Positions 24,303 to 32,088 of a DNA stretch of 64,000 bases are shown here, piece by piece. Source of the DNA: Streptomyces lincolnensis (GTDB taxonomy: Bacteria > Actinomycetota > Actinomycetes > Streptomycetales > Streptomycetaceae); assembly GCF_021173675.1 (NCBI RefSeq), contig NZ_JAIHON010000004.1:310001-374000 (forward strand), in the 5' to 3' direction. The notes under the pieces were generated by a model. The model made no database searches, had not been told where the DNA came from, and saw only the letters and a program-made list of their open reading frames with translations. Within the stretch, counting starts at the first letter, position 1. Each line of letters opens with the position of its first letter. The translations under genes and the position numbers were made by a program.

Positions 24303-25726
24303 GCAGCCACCGCGACAGAATCCGCGGTGACCGAGGCAGGTTCAGCGGTCGCCCGCGTCAGTGCGGAAGCGAGCTGCCCCACCGAGTCTTCGTCCTCGGC
24401 GAGTTCGTCCCACTCGTCCAGCTCGGTTTGAGTGACGTTCGGGACGCGCTTCCACAAGCCCTTGGCTGGGATGCCGAGCTGCTCACGCAACTTGCCCAGC
24501 GCGTCAGCGGCCTGCGCCAAGGAACGCTGCTCCATGTCGCGCCAGATGACCTCGCCCTTGAAGTCCTCGGAGCCGTCCGCGCCTTCCAGCTCGGCGGCCA
24601 ATCTGAAGACCCGTTCCCACGCTTCACCGAATGCCGTACGGAACTCCTGAATCTTGCGGGAGAGCGCCGTCTCCGCAGCCTGAAGGGCTTCCGCCGACAG
24701 GTTGGCTATCTGCCCCAACAAATGGTGAGGCGGGACTTGGGCGACGGCACTCAGGTGCCGGATGCTCATGTCGATCGACTCGATGAACCCGCCGAGCGGA
24801 GTCTCGTCGAGCGATCCGAAGCGAACGTCCGGGTCCTCCGCAAAAAGGAACCGCTTGGCGTTGTGGTTGATCGGCAGGGGGATCGGGTTGCCCTGCTCGT
24901 CGTAGACGACCTCGCCCGTCTCCGGATCACGCTGGACCGGCGGGGCCATGCCCGTGACGGTCCGCACCTTCACCGAGGCGTACGTCTGCGCGACGAGGAG
25001 ATCGAAGATCGTCTGATTGATGCGGTTCTGGAGCGGGATCATCGGCTCGATCACGCCGACCGTCCGGCCTTCGAGGTCGACCGACGCCGCGAAGCGGGTC
25101 ACGGGACACTCGCTCGCGCCGTGCCGCTTGCCCTTCCCCACGCGAACGCCGTCCGCGTCGTCCAGCGACTTGAAGGACACCGCGTACTCGGAGCGGCCGT
25201 CCCACATACGGGCAGTGCCGGCGGTCTCGCCCGAGGGCCAGGCCGTCACGGTCAACGCGCAGTATGGGGTGTCGTCGTTCGCCGGGTCTTCGTACAGCGC
25301 GGCCGTCCGCAGCGCGGACAGGCCCTTCGTAAGGACCGAGCCCTTCACCCGCTCGGTAAGCGTGAACGAGTGGCCGTACGTCAACGCGCCCTTGTAGACA
25401 GCCGATTGGCGGGCATCAAGGCGGGAGCGCTGCCAGTGTTCCCACTGGGGGGAGGTCAGGTCCGTTGCCGAGCCCTTGTTGTTCTCGTCGCCCGCCCGGT
25501 AGCCGTCCACATAGAGGGCCTGCGCCGGGGTGTTGACGAGGAGAGGCGTCCAGTTCGAGACGGACCTCTTCGCGAGGAGCCGGTACTCGTCGTCTGCCAT
25601 CGCGGGCATGTACGGGTCGTCGTGACGGCCGTGAAGGTAGTCGTCGATCCGGGTCAGTCGCTCTTTGTCCCGGCCGAGGATGGCGAGGAGCTGCACCGCC
25701 AGGGAAGCGGGCGTCGGGTCGGCCAT
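24299..25726 (-). CDS. Portal protein (SPP1 gp6-like), 475 aa
   Basis: Located between terminase large subunit and MuF gene. Typical portal features: N-terminal YLHGRHDDPYMPAMADDEYR, WTPLLVNTPAQALYVDGYR, the stem region NRINQTIFDLLVAQTYAS, and ETPLGGFIESIDMSIRHLSA. C-terminal residues are acidic (DEWDELAEDEDSV). It would form the dodecameric ring through which DNA is packaged and ejected. ATG start with GAGGGCGG upstream; 32 bp from terL. Confidence 0.92.
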   Translation of the reverse strand: MADPTPASLAVQLLAILGRDKERLTRIDDYLHGRHDDPYMPAMADDEYRLLAKRSVSNWTPLLVNTPAQALYVDGYRAGDENNKGSATDLTSPQWEHWQRSRLDARQSAVYKGALTYGHSFTLTERVKGSVLTKGLSALRTAALYEDPANDDTPYCALTVTAWPSGETAGTARMWDGRSEYAVSFKSLDDADGVRVGKGKRHGASECPVTRFAASVDLEGRTVGVIEPMIPLQNRINQTIFDLLVAQTYASVKVRTVTGMAPPVQRDPETGEVVYDEQGNPIPLPINHNAKRFLFAEDPDVRFGSLDETPLGGFIESIDMSIRHLSAVAQVPPHHLLGQIANLSAEALQAAETALSRKIQEFRTAFGEAWERVFRLAAELEGADGSEDFKGEVIWRDMEQRSLAQAADALGKLREQLGIPAKGLWKRVPNVTQTELDEWDELAEDEDSVGQLASALTRATAEPASVTADSVAVAA

Positions 25727-25740
25727 GGTTCACCGCCCTC

Positions 25741-25753
25741 GGTTACATGTTTA
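25741..25753 (-). promoter_or_regulatory. 13-bp repeat (TAAACATGTAACC) between terL and portal
   Basis: On the minus strand the 19 bases from CAGTG through TAACCG are identical to the copy at 32,503 in the rightward operon. It lies in the 32-bp gap upstream of the portal start, in the direction of portal transcription. This identity across opposite arms of the genome argues against chance. Confidence 0.6.
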
Positions 25754-25758
25754 CACTG

Positions 25759-27402
25759 CTACAGGAAGAAGCCCCGGCCGGTCCGCTTACGGACCTTCCG
25801 GCCACGGGCGCGAAGGTCGACCAGGGCCTCGTGCGCGAGCATCAACGCGGCGTAGGCATCGACCTTCTTCGGGCTTTCTCGGCTTTCCTTGCCGAAGCTC
25901 ACGCCGTAGTTGTTGGTGCGCCGCCGCGCGTTCAGGACGTGCCGGCGGAGCTTGCGGTCGCCGTCGTGGGCGACCTTGCGATCGAAGATCGAGCGCATCA
26001 GGCGCTCGTTCGCGAGGGTCGACGCCTTCAGGCTGGTGCGCATGTCCCAGCCGATCGCGTCCTTGCCGGGCGCCTTCACGGCCAGGCCCTCGCCGTACGT
26101 CTCCGACCACTCGGAGATGTAGGACTCCCAGAGCGCCACGTCGGCGTACATGCCTCGTACCTCGAAGGTGCCGAAGGCTTCGTGCACGGCCGAGTCGACC
26201 TGGGCGCGGGGAACTTCCCAGTCCTGGCCCTGCGGTCCGTCCGGCTTCTCCCACAGGCCGAGCACGAAGGCGCACATGTCCTTGACGCGCAGGGCCACCA
26301 AAGCCGTGCTGTCGTCTCGAAGGCCACCGTCGAACCCGAGCGTGATCTCGTCACCGGGTTGGAGCTGCTTGTCGTCGTCCCGAAGAACGTCCCACTCGGC
26401 CGGGCCGAAGAGAGCGTCCTCACTCGCAACGATCTGGTTCAGCCACATGCGCCGAGAGCGGCTCGGAGCGATCGTCGTGTCGAGGATCGACTGAAGGATC
26501 GTCTCGACCCGCAGCCAGACTGCGTCACCGCGGATCTTCGGCAGGACAATGCGAATCGCCTCGGGCGTCAGCGGCGTAGCCGGATGCGCCTCGATCGAGT
26601 CGTACATGAAGCCGATGTCCGCCGCTCGGCCTTCGAGGATCTTCTCGAAGGCTTCGCGCATTCGCTCGGCCACGCTGTCCTCACCGGGGAGGAACGCGTT
26701 CGTGATCGCCAGATATCGCGAGTCCTTCTTCGTCGCGTTGCCGTCGATCGTCTCGTACATGCGGTCGCCGTTGTTGCCGGTGACCCAGTGGTGCGTCTCG
26801 TTGAGCACAGTGAACGTCACTCGCCCGCCTTCGAGGGCGCGGAACGAGCTGGTGACCGCTTCGAGTCTCTGCCGGCCACCGTTCGCACGGATCAGCTCGG
26901 CCCCGGCCTTGATGCCGTACGTCTCGATGAGCTTGTCGCTCATGAGGCTCGGCATCAGGGTCATGGTGTTGCGCGTCTGGTCGCGCGAGACGGCCGCGAT
27001 CTGCACCCACGCCTGCGGGTGGGGTACGCCGACCGGCTGTCCGTCCGAGCCCCAGCGCAAGAAGCGGCTCGGGCCGACGAACTCGACGAGCGAGATCACG
27101 GCCAGGAGAGGGTCTTTGCCCCAGCCCTTGAGCCTCTGCAAGACGCCCTTGCGGTACGTGAACCGACCGGCCTCGTCGACCGCGTACCACCACAGCACGA
27201 AGCGGAGTTGCTCGCGCGTGAAGCGCCAGGGGCCGCCGTCCTCCGCCTTCAGGTACTCGGCGCACCAACCGGCGATCTGCCAACCGAGCGTGTGCTTGGG
27301 GAGCTTCCAGGAACCGTCCGGTTCCTTCGCCCAGGTCGGGCCGAGGAAGCTCGGTTCGAGAGCGTCGATCTCCTCGGGAGCCAGCGTGGGGATGAAACAC
27401 AC
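25759..27402 (-). CDS. terL: Terminase large subunit, 547 aa
   Basis: Packaging ATPase/nuclease. The Walker A is the degenerate GWGKDP (93-98), and the acidic motif is NETHHW (201-206), a combination common in actinophage terminases. The C-terminal nuclease begins near FDGGLRDDSTALVAL and includes further acidic residues (MYADVALWES). The end is very basic (RKVRKRTGRGFFL). GTG start at 27402. An inverted repeat at 27,413-27,444 lies just upstream. It would translocate DNA through the portal and cut it. Confidence 0.93.
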   Translation of the reverse strand: MCFIPTLAPEEIDALEPSFLGPTWAKEPDGSWKLPKHTLGWQIAGWCAEYLKAEDGGPWRFTREQLRFVLWWYAVDEAGRFTYRKGVLQRLKGWGKDPLLAVISLVEFVGPSRFLRWGSDGQPVGVPHPQAWVQIAAVSRDQTRNTMTLMPSLMSDKLIETYGIKAGAELIRANGGRQRLEAVTSSFRALEGGRVTFTVLNETHHWVTGNNGDRMYETIDGNATKKDSRYLAITNAFLPGEDSVAERMREAFEKILEGRAADIGFMYDSIEAHPATPLTPEAIRIVLPKIRGDAVWLRVETILQSILDTTIAPSRSRRMWLNQIVASEDALFGPAEWDVLRDDDKQLQPGDEITLGFDGGLRDDSTALVALRVKDMCAFVLGLWEKPDGPQGQDWEVPRAQVDSAVHEAFGTFEVRGMYADVALWESYISEWSETYGEGLAVKAPGKDAIGWDMRTSLKASTLANERLMRSIFDRKVAHDGDRKLRRHVLNARRRTNNYGVSFGKESRESPKKVDAYAALMLAHEALVDLRARGRKVRKRTGRGFFL

Positions 27403-27412
27403 CCCCTACGAG

Positions 27413-27456
27413 CATCTGGCATCAACCAGTGTGGATGCCAGATGAGTTGGCTATAC
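27413..27456. promoter_or_regulatory. 11-bp inverted repeat overlapping a rightward promoter
   Basis: CATCTGGCATC (27413-27423) and GATGCCAGATG (27434-27444) are perfect complements spaced by 10 bp. TATACT (27451-27456) follows as a good rightward -10, so the repeat spans the -35 region. It lies between terL (leftward) and a rightward small membrane protein gene, as an operator for the latter would. The region 27457-27654 has no convincing gene; a 12-codon frame starting at 27,503 (MTEHYSAAAEIL) may be a remnant or leader. Confidence 0.5.
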
Positions 27457-27654
27457 TCGCCAAGGTTGAAGAGCCCTATGAAGGCGAGAGGCGTCGGTGC
27501 AGATGACCGAGCACTACAGCGCGGCGGCAGAGATTCTATAGGCGCGCCTGGCCGGCGCTCTCCTGTGGCGACGCCCTATGGGCGGCGACGTCGTATATCT
27601 GACCGGTGGTGGGTGAACCCTGCCCTGGCTCAGATCGCGACGCTCCGGCAAAGC

Positions 27655-27879
27655 ATGGGAGGGCCTTCCTTGTCTGCAACCACTTCAACCTGCGACCACC
27701 GCGTGTACCACGTAGTTGTTGTCGCCCTGATCTCCGTAACCACCGGTCTCGCTATCGGGATCGGCTTCGCCGCTCTCGGGCAGGCGCCGTTCACCGCTGT
27801 TGCCTCTGGTGCCGCGGTGGCGGCGTTCGTCTTCACGGCTGGCATGGCTGCGGTCGCCTACGTGAAGCGGCAGGCGTAG
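27655..27879 (+). CDS. Small two-helix membrane protein, 74 aa, cargo gene
   Basis: Rightward gene within the leftward packaging operon. Residues ~19-40 (HVVVVALISVTTGLAIGIGF) and ~48-68 (VASGAAVAAFVFTAGMAAVA) are hydrophobic helices; the end is KRQA. Upstream are a TATACT -10 and an inverted repeat. Opposite orientation and independent promoter suggest expression from the prophage state. Function unknown; superinfection immunity at the membrane is a possibility only. Confidence 0.55.
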   Translation: MGGPSLSATTSTCDHRVYHVVVVALISVTTGLAIGIGFAALGQAPFTAVASGAAVAAFVFTAGMAAVAYVKRQA

Positions 27880-27920
27880 AAGGCAATCGCGGGGCGGTCC
27901 TTACGGCCGCCCCGCGCCGC

Positions 27921-28349
27921 TCAGTCGGCAAGCCCAAGATCCTTCTTGTAGTCGGCGATGGCGAGGACAGCCGCGGACTGCTCCTCGGGCTCAGGCCCAT
28001 GCAGTTCGATGCGTACGCGGCGCCGGTCGCCCTCGGCGACGAGGAGCCGCTCGAAGGCGCCGTAGATGGTCTGGAGCATCTGGCCCGACCGCTTCCCCGA
28101 CTTCTTGTAGAAGGAGAGGTCTTCGCACAGCGAGTACGCGAGGGCCCAGTCGCTCGCCTGGTAGAAGTCGGCTTGGCCGGACTCCTTCAGGGCATCCCAC
28201 AAGCGCTTCGCGATGGGGTGCCAGGTGCGGTCACCGTTCGGCACCTTCGTGGGCCGGGCGACGCCGCGCGTCACTGACTGGACGTCTCCGCCCTTGCGTT
28301 CGCGCGGCCGGGCGAGGTCGGCTTCACGGTTGGGCACGGGGCCGGGCAT
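27921..28349 (-). CDS. terS: Terminase small subunit (P27-like), 142 aa
   Basis: I start it at ATG 28349 (MPGPVPNREADLARPRERKG) because GGGGGTGAG precedes it. The pattern PNREADLARPRER, WHPIAKRLWDALKESGQADF and SDWALAYSLCEDLSFYKK is that of P27-family/actinophage small terminase subunits, which recognise the packaging site. It is the first gene of the leftward virion operon, divergent from a HNH gene; a late promoter is expected in 28,350-28,422 but I cannot place it. Confidence 0.85.
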   Translation of the reverse strand: MPGPVPNREADLARPRERKGGDVQSVTRGVARPTKVPNGDRTWHPIAKRLWDALKESGQADFYQASDWALAYSLCEDLSFYKKSGKRSGQMLQTIYGAFERLLVAEGDRRRVRIELHGPEPEEQSAAVLAIADYKKDLGLAD

Positions 28350-28422
28350 GAGCCTCACCCCCAAGCGTGCAAGCGGCCCTGGCTGGGGCCTGGTTGTCAG
28401 TGGTGCGCGTTAGCCTCACGGC

Positions 28423-28956
28423 ATGGCACAAGTTCGGAAGGCTGTCCCCGCAGAAGTGAAGCGGGCCGTTCTCGTTGAGGCGGGGCACCGATGCGCGATT
28501 CCAACGTGCAAGACCAGCACGACGGAGATCGCGCACATCAAGCCGTGGCGCGTCGTGCGCGAGCATAAGTTCGAGAACCTCATCGCGCTTTGCCCGACGT
28601 GTCACACGCGCTTCGACAGCGGGGAGATCGACCGTAAGGCGATGCTCCAGTACAAGGCGAACCTCGGTGTGATCAACGGACGGTACGGAGAGATCGAGCG
28701 CCGCGTCCTGGCGCTGTTCGCCGAGAATCCAGAGATCAACTCGGTGCCCATGCCCGCTGCCTCCGACATCGCAATGATGCACCTGGTGAAGGACGGGCTT
28801 TTCGCGCGCGGGCTGAAGCCCAACTTGGGCATCATGATTGCCAACGGGGCCTGCGCAACGATCGACTTCACGGGGAAGACCCAGGAGTTTTACACCATCA
28901 CCGAGAAGGGCCGAGACCTTGTGGCCAGGCTCGCGGAGGCGCGCTCACTGAACTGA
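28423..28956 (+). CDS. HNH endonuclease domain protein, rightward, 177 aa
   Basis: Residues 24-61 carry C24-x4-C29, H38, N52, C57-x2-C60 and H61: a zinc-bound HNH core (EIAHIKPW ... NLIALCPTCHTRFD). Residues ~95-175 form a separate domain that looks like a winged helix (SDIAMMHLVKDGLFARGLKP, EFYTITEKGRDLVARL). HNH plus winged helix suggests a sequence-specific nuclease or a defence-type effector rather than the packaging HNH, which is the other gene at 29,193. It is rightward within leftward genes, so likely cargo. Confidence 0.8.
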   Translation: MAQVRKAVPAEVKRAVLVEAGHRCAIPTCKTSTTEIAHIKPWRVVREHKFENLIALCPTCHTRFDSGEIDRKAMLQYKANLGVINGRYGEIERRVLALFAENPEINSVPMPAASDIAMMHLVKDGLFARGLKPNLGIMIANGACATIDFTGKTQEFYTITEKGRDLVARLAEARSLN

Positions 28957-28958
28957 CA

Positions 28959-29183
28959 TCAGAACGTCCCGCCCGTCAGGAAGTGCGCGGAGAGCCAGGC
29001 GAGGAACACGACCAGGGCGAAGCGGCGCAGTCGGGTGGTCCGGTCCGGCACGGTGCCCTTCGCGGTGTGGAACCACTTCCAGACGTGCTCGGACAGGCTG
29101 TCGCCTGGCTGCTTCCGATACAGGGCGACGCCCTCGATCACGCAGAAGGCGGCGATCCAGCCGACCCATGCGGCAGTGAACAC
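28959..29183 (-). CDS. Two-helix membrane protein, about 74 aa
   Basis: Hydrophobic segments at the N-terminus (FTAAWVGWIAAFCVIEGVAL) and near the C-terminus (FALVVFLAWLSAHFLTGG) flank a basic loop. GTG 29183 has GGAGGT four to five bases upstream; GTG 29189 is the alternative. It follows the HNH gene directly. Similar small membrane proteins sit near the terminase in Streptomyces phages, without known function. Confidence 0.65.
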   Translation of the reverse strand: MFTAAWVGWIAAFCVIEGVALYRKQPGDSLSEHVWKWFHTAKGTVPDRTTRLRRFALVVFLAWLSAHFLTGGTF

Positions 29184-29192
29184 GGCCACCTC

Positions 29193-29507
29193 CTACATCA
29201 GGCCCGGATGGGCCTCCGTCCGTCTGAAGCGCTTGTCGATCCGCCGTCGTTGCGCGGCGAGCGCGAGGGCCCCCTCGCGAGAGGACTTGGCCCGGTGATG
29301 CCACCCGCAGAGCGATCTCAGGTTGGCTTCTCGGTGGTCGTCACCGGGCACGATGTGGTCCACGTCCGTAGCTGGCTCCTCGCAGCGCTGCCCGTACTGA
29401 TCACGGGCCGTGCAGCGGTGTCCGTCTCTACGCAGGACGCGAATTCGGATCTTCGGCCAGTCAGCCGGCAACCTCTCGCGCCGGTCGGATGAAGCCCAGT
29501 TCGGCAT
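29193..29507 (-). CDS. HNH endonuclease (packaging-associated type), 104 aa
   Basis: ATG overlaps the upstream stop (TGATG). The HNH core is D50-H51 (TDVDHIVPGD), N62 (ANLRSLC) and H70-H71 (GWHHRAK), with cysteines at 32, 42 and 67 to bind zinc. Small HNH proteins of this length beside the terminase genes are required for DNA packaging in HK97-like phages, which is the most probable role here. Confidence 0.85.
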   Translation of the reverse strand: MPNWASSDRRERLPADWPKIRIRVLRRDGHRCTARDQYGQRCEEPATDVDHIVPGDDHREANLRSLCGWHHRAKSSREGALALAAQRRRIDKRFRRTEAHPGLM

Positions 29508-29962
29508 CACACCCCCAGGTCGAGGAGCGCCGCGTACGCGGTCGTCGCCTGCTGTGGAACGACTCCGTTGCCGAGGATCTGGAGCTGTTGTCCGCGCGTC
29601 AGGCCGGGCACGTCGGTGACATGGCCGAGGGGGAGACCCATGAGCCACTCGACCCACACGGTGGTCACGCGCGGTCCGCCTTTGCGGCCGGGCTCGGTGG
29701 GTGGGGGAGCGGCGCGGCCGGTCACGGCCTCCCACTGCCGGATGGCGTGGAGGTATTCGCCCCACCAGTGCGCGGGGGAGTTGGGGCCGTCGACCGCTGA
29801 CTCGGGCTCGCGGCCGTCGAGGATCGCCTCGGAGTACGGGAGCAGGTAGCACGCCTCGTCGTCGAGGGTGGGGCCGTGACCACCAGCTCGGCGCTCTGCG
29901 GGATGGCGAGCGCCGCCGTTAGAGCCGAGGTTGCTCGTCGGGGTCTTCAGGGGTCGCGACAC
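29507..29962 (-). CDS. C5 cytosine methyltransferase, C-terminal part (second reading frame)
   Basis: This frame carries the end of a C5 DNA methyltransferase: target-recognition-like PLKTPTSNLGSNGGARHPAE, then GGHGPTLDDEACYLLPYS, WVEWLMGLPLGHV and the motif X-type GNGVVPQQATTAYAALLDLG. It lies +1 relative to the N-terminal part and overlaps it by about 44 bases. A GTG at 29962 could start it separately; otherwise the two parts are joined by a frameshift or separated by a one-base insertion. The stop overlaps the HNH start. Confidence 0.7.
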   Translation of the reverse strand: MSRPLKTPTSNLGSNGGARHPAERRAGGHGPTLDDEACYLLPYSEAILDGREPESAVDGPNSPAHWWGEYLHAIRQWEAVTGRAAPPPTEPGRKGGPRVTTVWVEWLMGLPLGHVTDVPGLTRGQQLQILGNGVVPQQATTAYAALLDLGV

Positions 29963-30428
29963 AGAACCACCGGTCACGGAGGTGAGGGGCTTGAGCTGCG
30001 GTAGCTCGTACGCACACCCACCGTGCGCGGTACCCGATCGAGGCCAGGTCACCGAGGACAACTTCGAGCCCGCGCGTCCGGATGTTCGAGACGTTTTCCA
30101 GGAAGACGATCCTCGGTCGTATGACGCGAATTGCGTCAACGACGTGGACCCAGATTCCAGAACGAGTGCCTCGAATTCCAACCCGGTTCCCCGCAATACT
30201 GATGTCCTGGCAGGGCGTTCCTGCGGTAATTACGTCGACCAGGCCGACAAGCTCGGTCCAGTCGATTTCGCGGATATCGCCGAGGTTCGGGGCGTCCGGG
30301 TACCTCGCAGCGAGAATGGCGCTCGGGCCTGGCGCACTCTCCGCCACGTACACCACGCGGCCGTTCACGAGAGGGGCCACAGCCATGCCCAGGCCGCCGT
30401 ACCCGGCGCAGAGTTCGAGGAGTCTCAA
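29919..30428 (-). CDS. C5 cytosine methyltransferase, N-terminal part (catalytic motifs)
   Basis: I start it at TTG 30428 (MRLLELCAGYGGLGMAVAPL) with GAGGGGG upstream; extension to 30533 would run through hairpins. Motif I is ELCAGYGGLG, the catalytic Cys motif IV is AGTPCQDISIAG, motif VI is VFLENVSN, and motif VIII lies in GYRARWVCVRA followed by LRDRWFCVA. The frame then ends in DPDEQPRL, without target-recognition domain or motif X, which are in the next frame. It would methylate phage DNA against host restriction if the halves cooperate or are fused. Confidence 0.75.
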   Translation of the reverse strand: MRLLELCAGYGGLGMAVAPLVNGRVVYVAESAPGPSAILAARYPDAPNLGDIREIDWTELVGLVDVITAGTPCQDISIAGNRVGIRGTRSGIWVHVVDAIRVIRPRIVFLENVSNIRTRGLEVVLGDLASIGYRARWVCVRATAAQAPHLRDRWFCVATPEDPDEQPRL

Positions 30429-30887
30429 GCAGACCCCCTCGGGCGAAGACGTACGTACTCGCGTCTTTCGTCTTCGATCAGGGCCCCTTCGGGGCCAAGC
30501 CTGAGACTTGCGATGTACGTATGGCGTCTTCATGCAGGCGAGCCCCGTCAGGGGCTCAAGCCTCGCGAGCCTTGCGACTTACGTACTTACACTTAGAAGT
30601 CGCTAAATGATCTTGCTTTCGGAAACTAGAAACCCTGTGACCTCACTCACACTCCGACGGCGCCCGAAGGGCTACGGCGAAGGAGTGCAGCGGCGAAGGG
30701 CAGAGCCGGCCCCGAAGGGGCCGACAGAGGGAAGCCGGTAGACGACTGTGGCGGCCGGAGGCCGCCCCTTCAGGAAGTCTCGAAGACGTACAGACGTACT
30801 TCAGCCTGGCGAGCGCCACTGAACTTGATCGGGCGATGTCAGTTGATTGCCTGACAGGCGTGGGATGGGTCCGGTAGATCTGTGCTC
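30429..30887. promoter_or_regulatory. 459-bp non-coding region with hairpins and ACGTAC boxes
   Basis: No gene seen. It lies between the leftward methyltransferase and rightward genes. Four compact GC hairpins occur: GGCCCC/GGGGCC (30483-30497), GAGCCCC/GGGGCTC (30541-30558), GGCCCC/GGGGCC (30708-30722) and GGCGGCC/GGCCGCC (30750-30766). Boxes with an ACGTAC or TACGTA core occur at 30448-30458, 30513-30524, 30579-30591 and (twice) 30785-30801. The phrase AAGCCT...CTTGCGA is repeated after the first two hairpins. It looks like a regulatory switch or an origin-like region. Confidence 0.5.
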
Positions 30888-31283
30888 GTGACTGACTCCA
30901 CGCCCCCCGAGGACGGCGAGCCCACCTCCTTCCGCGAGAAGGCAAGGGGCTGGGCCGAGAAGCACCCCAGGACGATCCGCTTCGCCAAAGCCGCGGGCGC
31001 GACTGTAGGCATGGCTGTCGTGATCATGGTCCTCACGCCGCGCGGCATGGCAGAAGACGAAGCCGAGTTCGCCAGGCAGGCCGAGGGCACCGCAGGCACC
31101 GAGGACGCCGAGTCGGACGCCGACTCCACGGAGGAGACCGAGCAGCGGAAATCGCCCGACAAGCACAACGTCGTCCCGCACAAGAGGCGGCTCAAGGACG
31201 GCCGCGAGATCGACGTGTCGGGTTACGAGCGGGGCGGCTCCTCGGAGGCCGAGGACGAAGACCCTGGTGAAGCTGCGGCCTGA
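30888..31283 (+). CDS. Single-pass membrane protein with acidic tail, 131 aa
   Basis: GTG 30888 start (MTDSTPPEDGEPTSFREKA). Residues ~30-50 (FAKAAGATVGMAVVIMVLTP) form a membrane helix; after it the sequence is strongly acidic (EDAESDADSTEETEQ), then a basic patch (HNVVPHKRRLKDGREIDVSG) and an acidic end. No family recognised. The layout is that of an inner-membrane anchored cytoplasmic-tail protein; it is the first rightward gene after the control region. Confidence 0.65.
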   Translation: MTDSTPPEDGEPTSFREKARGWAEKHPRTIRFAKAAGATVGMAVVIMVLTPRGMAEDEAEFARQAEGTAGTEDAESDADSTEETEQRKSPDKHNVVPHKRRLKDGREIDVSGYERGGSSEAEDEDPGEAAA

Positions 31284-32088
31284 CGCCTCTCATTCCTGTG
31301 CAGTGGCGACGCAGGCCCTACAGAACGCTCGCGCCGCCGCTGACCTGCGGAGATGTACGCGCTCGACCGTGTGAGTGCGAGGCCCTCGTCGACCCTGGAA
31401 CCGTGGCAGAATCCGAGCTGCTAAGACGTGGCGGCCGGGAAAGTCATCGCCGAGGGGTCATACCCCCACCCCCACGACCGAGCGTGTCGAAACGGACATT
31501 GAGCCACCATGCCGGCCGTTCGCCGTCGAAAAGTGACATACGCGCTCATGCATTCGCATCGCGCGCAACGCGTTGCATAGCCGTACGTGAGCGCATGGCC
31601 AGGGCATTCACGCCACAGAGTCCATGAGCGGGCATGTGGAGGCAACGCAATGCACAGCGGGACAGGACGGGCCAGGCCCTACGCGTACGCGCGCGAGAGG
31701 GCAGGCAGGCCGGTTACGGCGGGGGTTGTGGTGAGGTCCGTCGGTCGTGTTAAGGTGTGACCACACCACGACGAACGGCCCGGCAACGGGGCGGACGGAA
31801 TGGCGTGCAGGATCGGGAAACCGCAGCTCACGCAAAGGGGTTGCGGAGTAGTCCGAGAATCATGTTAAGGTGTGACCACGCCGAACGGGCCGCAAGGTTC
31901 GGGAGGGCAGCGATCCGGCCGCACGGTCCGGGCGGTAGGACAATGGGAGTGCCTACCGCTGACCAGGCCAGACGCGAAACTCCGAACGGCGAGAGTGATA
32001 AGGTGAGACCACGTCGAACCAGCCCGGTTCGGCAAATCAAATCGGCTGGTGTAAACTTGAGACCAGCTCACCCGAAAGGCAAGGTCAC
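31284..32088 (+). promoter_or_regulatory. 805-bp leader region with four tandem 13-bp repeats
   Basis: No convincing gene. The 13-bp repeat occurs four times in the same direction: 31750-31762 and 31865-31877 (both TTAAGGTGTGACC), 31998-32010 (ATAAGGTGAGACC) and 32052-32064 (TAAACTTGAGACC). The first three continue with AC and a GAAC-rich tract; copies 2 and 3 are followed by small GAAC/GTTC stems. TAAGGT and TAAACT fit a TANNNT -10 with the A/G of ACC near +1, so this could be a tandem promoter array, an operator array, or both. 31,300-31,640 holds nothing I can name. Confidence 0.55.

Noticed and set aside
25747..27654. Long plus-strand frame opposite the terminase gene
   Set aside because: Only the last 74 codons (27,655-27,879), which lie outside terL and encode a membrane protein, look real.
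30429..30533. N-terminal extension of the methyltransferase to 30,533
   Set aside because: The 35 added residues are basic and run through a hairpin; TTG 30428 with GAGGGGG and motif I three residues later is better.
31298..31627. Plus-strand frame of 109 codons in the leader region
   Set aside because: Arg/Pro/Ser-rich, no ribosome-binding site, no recognisable fold; minus-strand frames at 31,421-31,835 rejected for the same reason.
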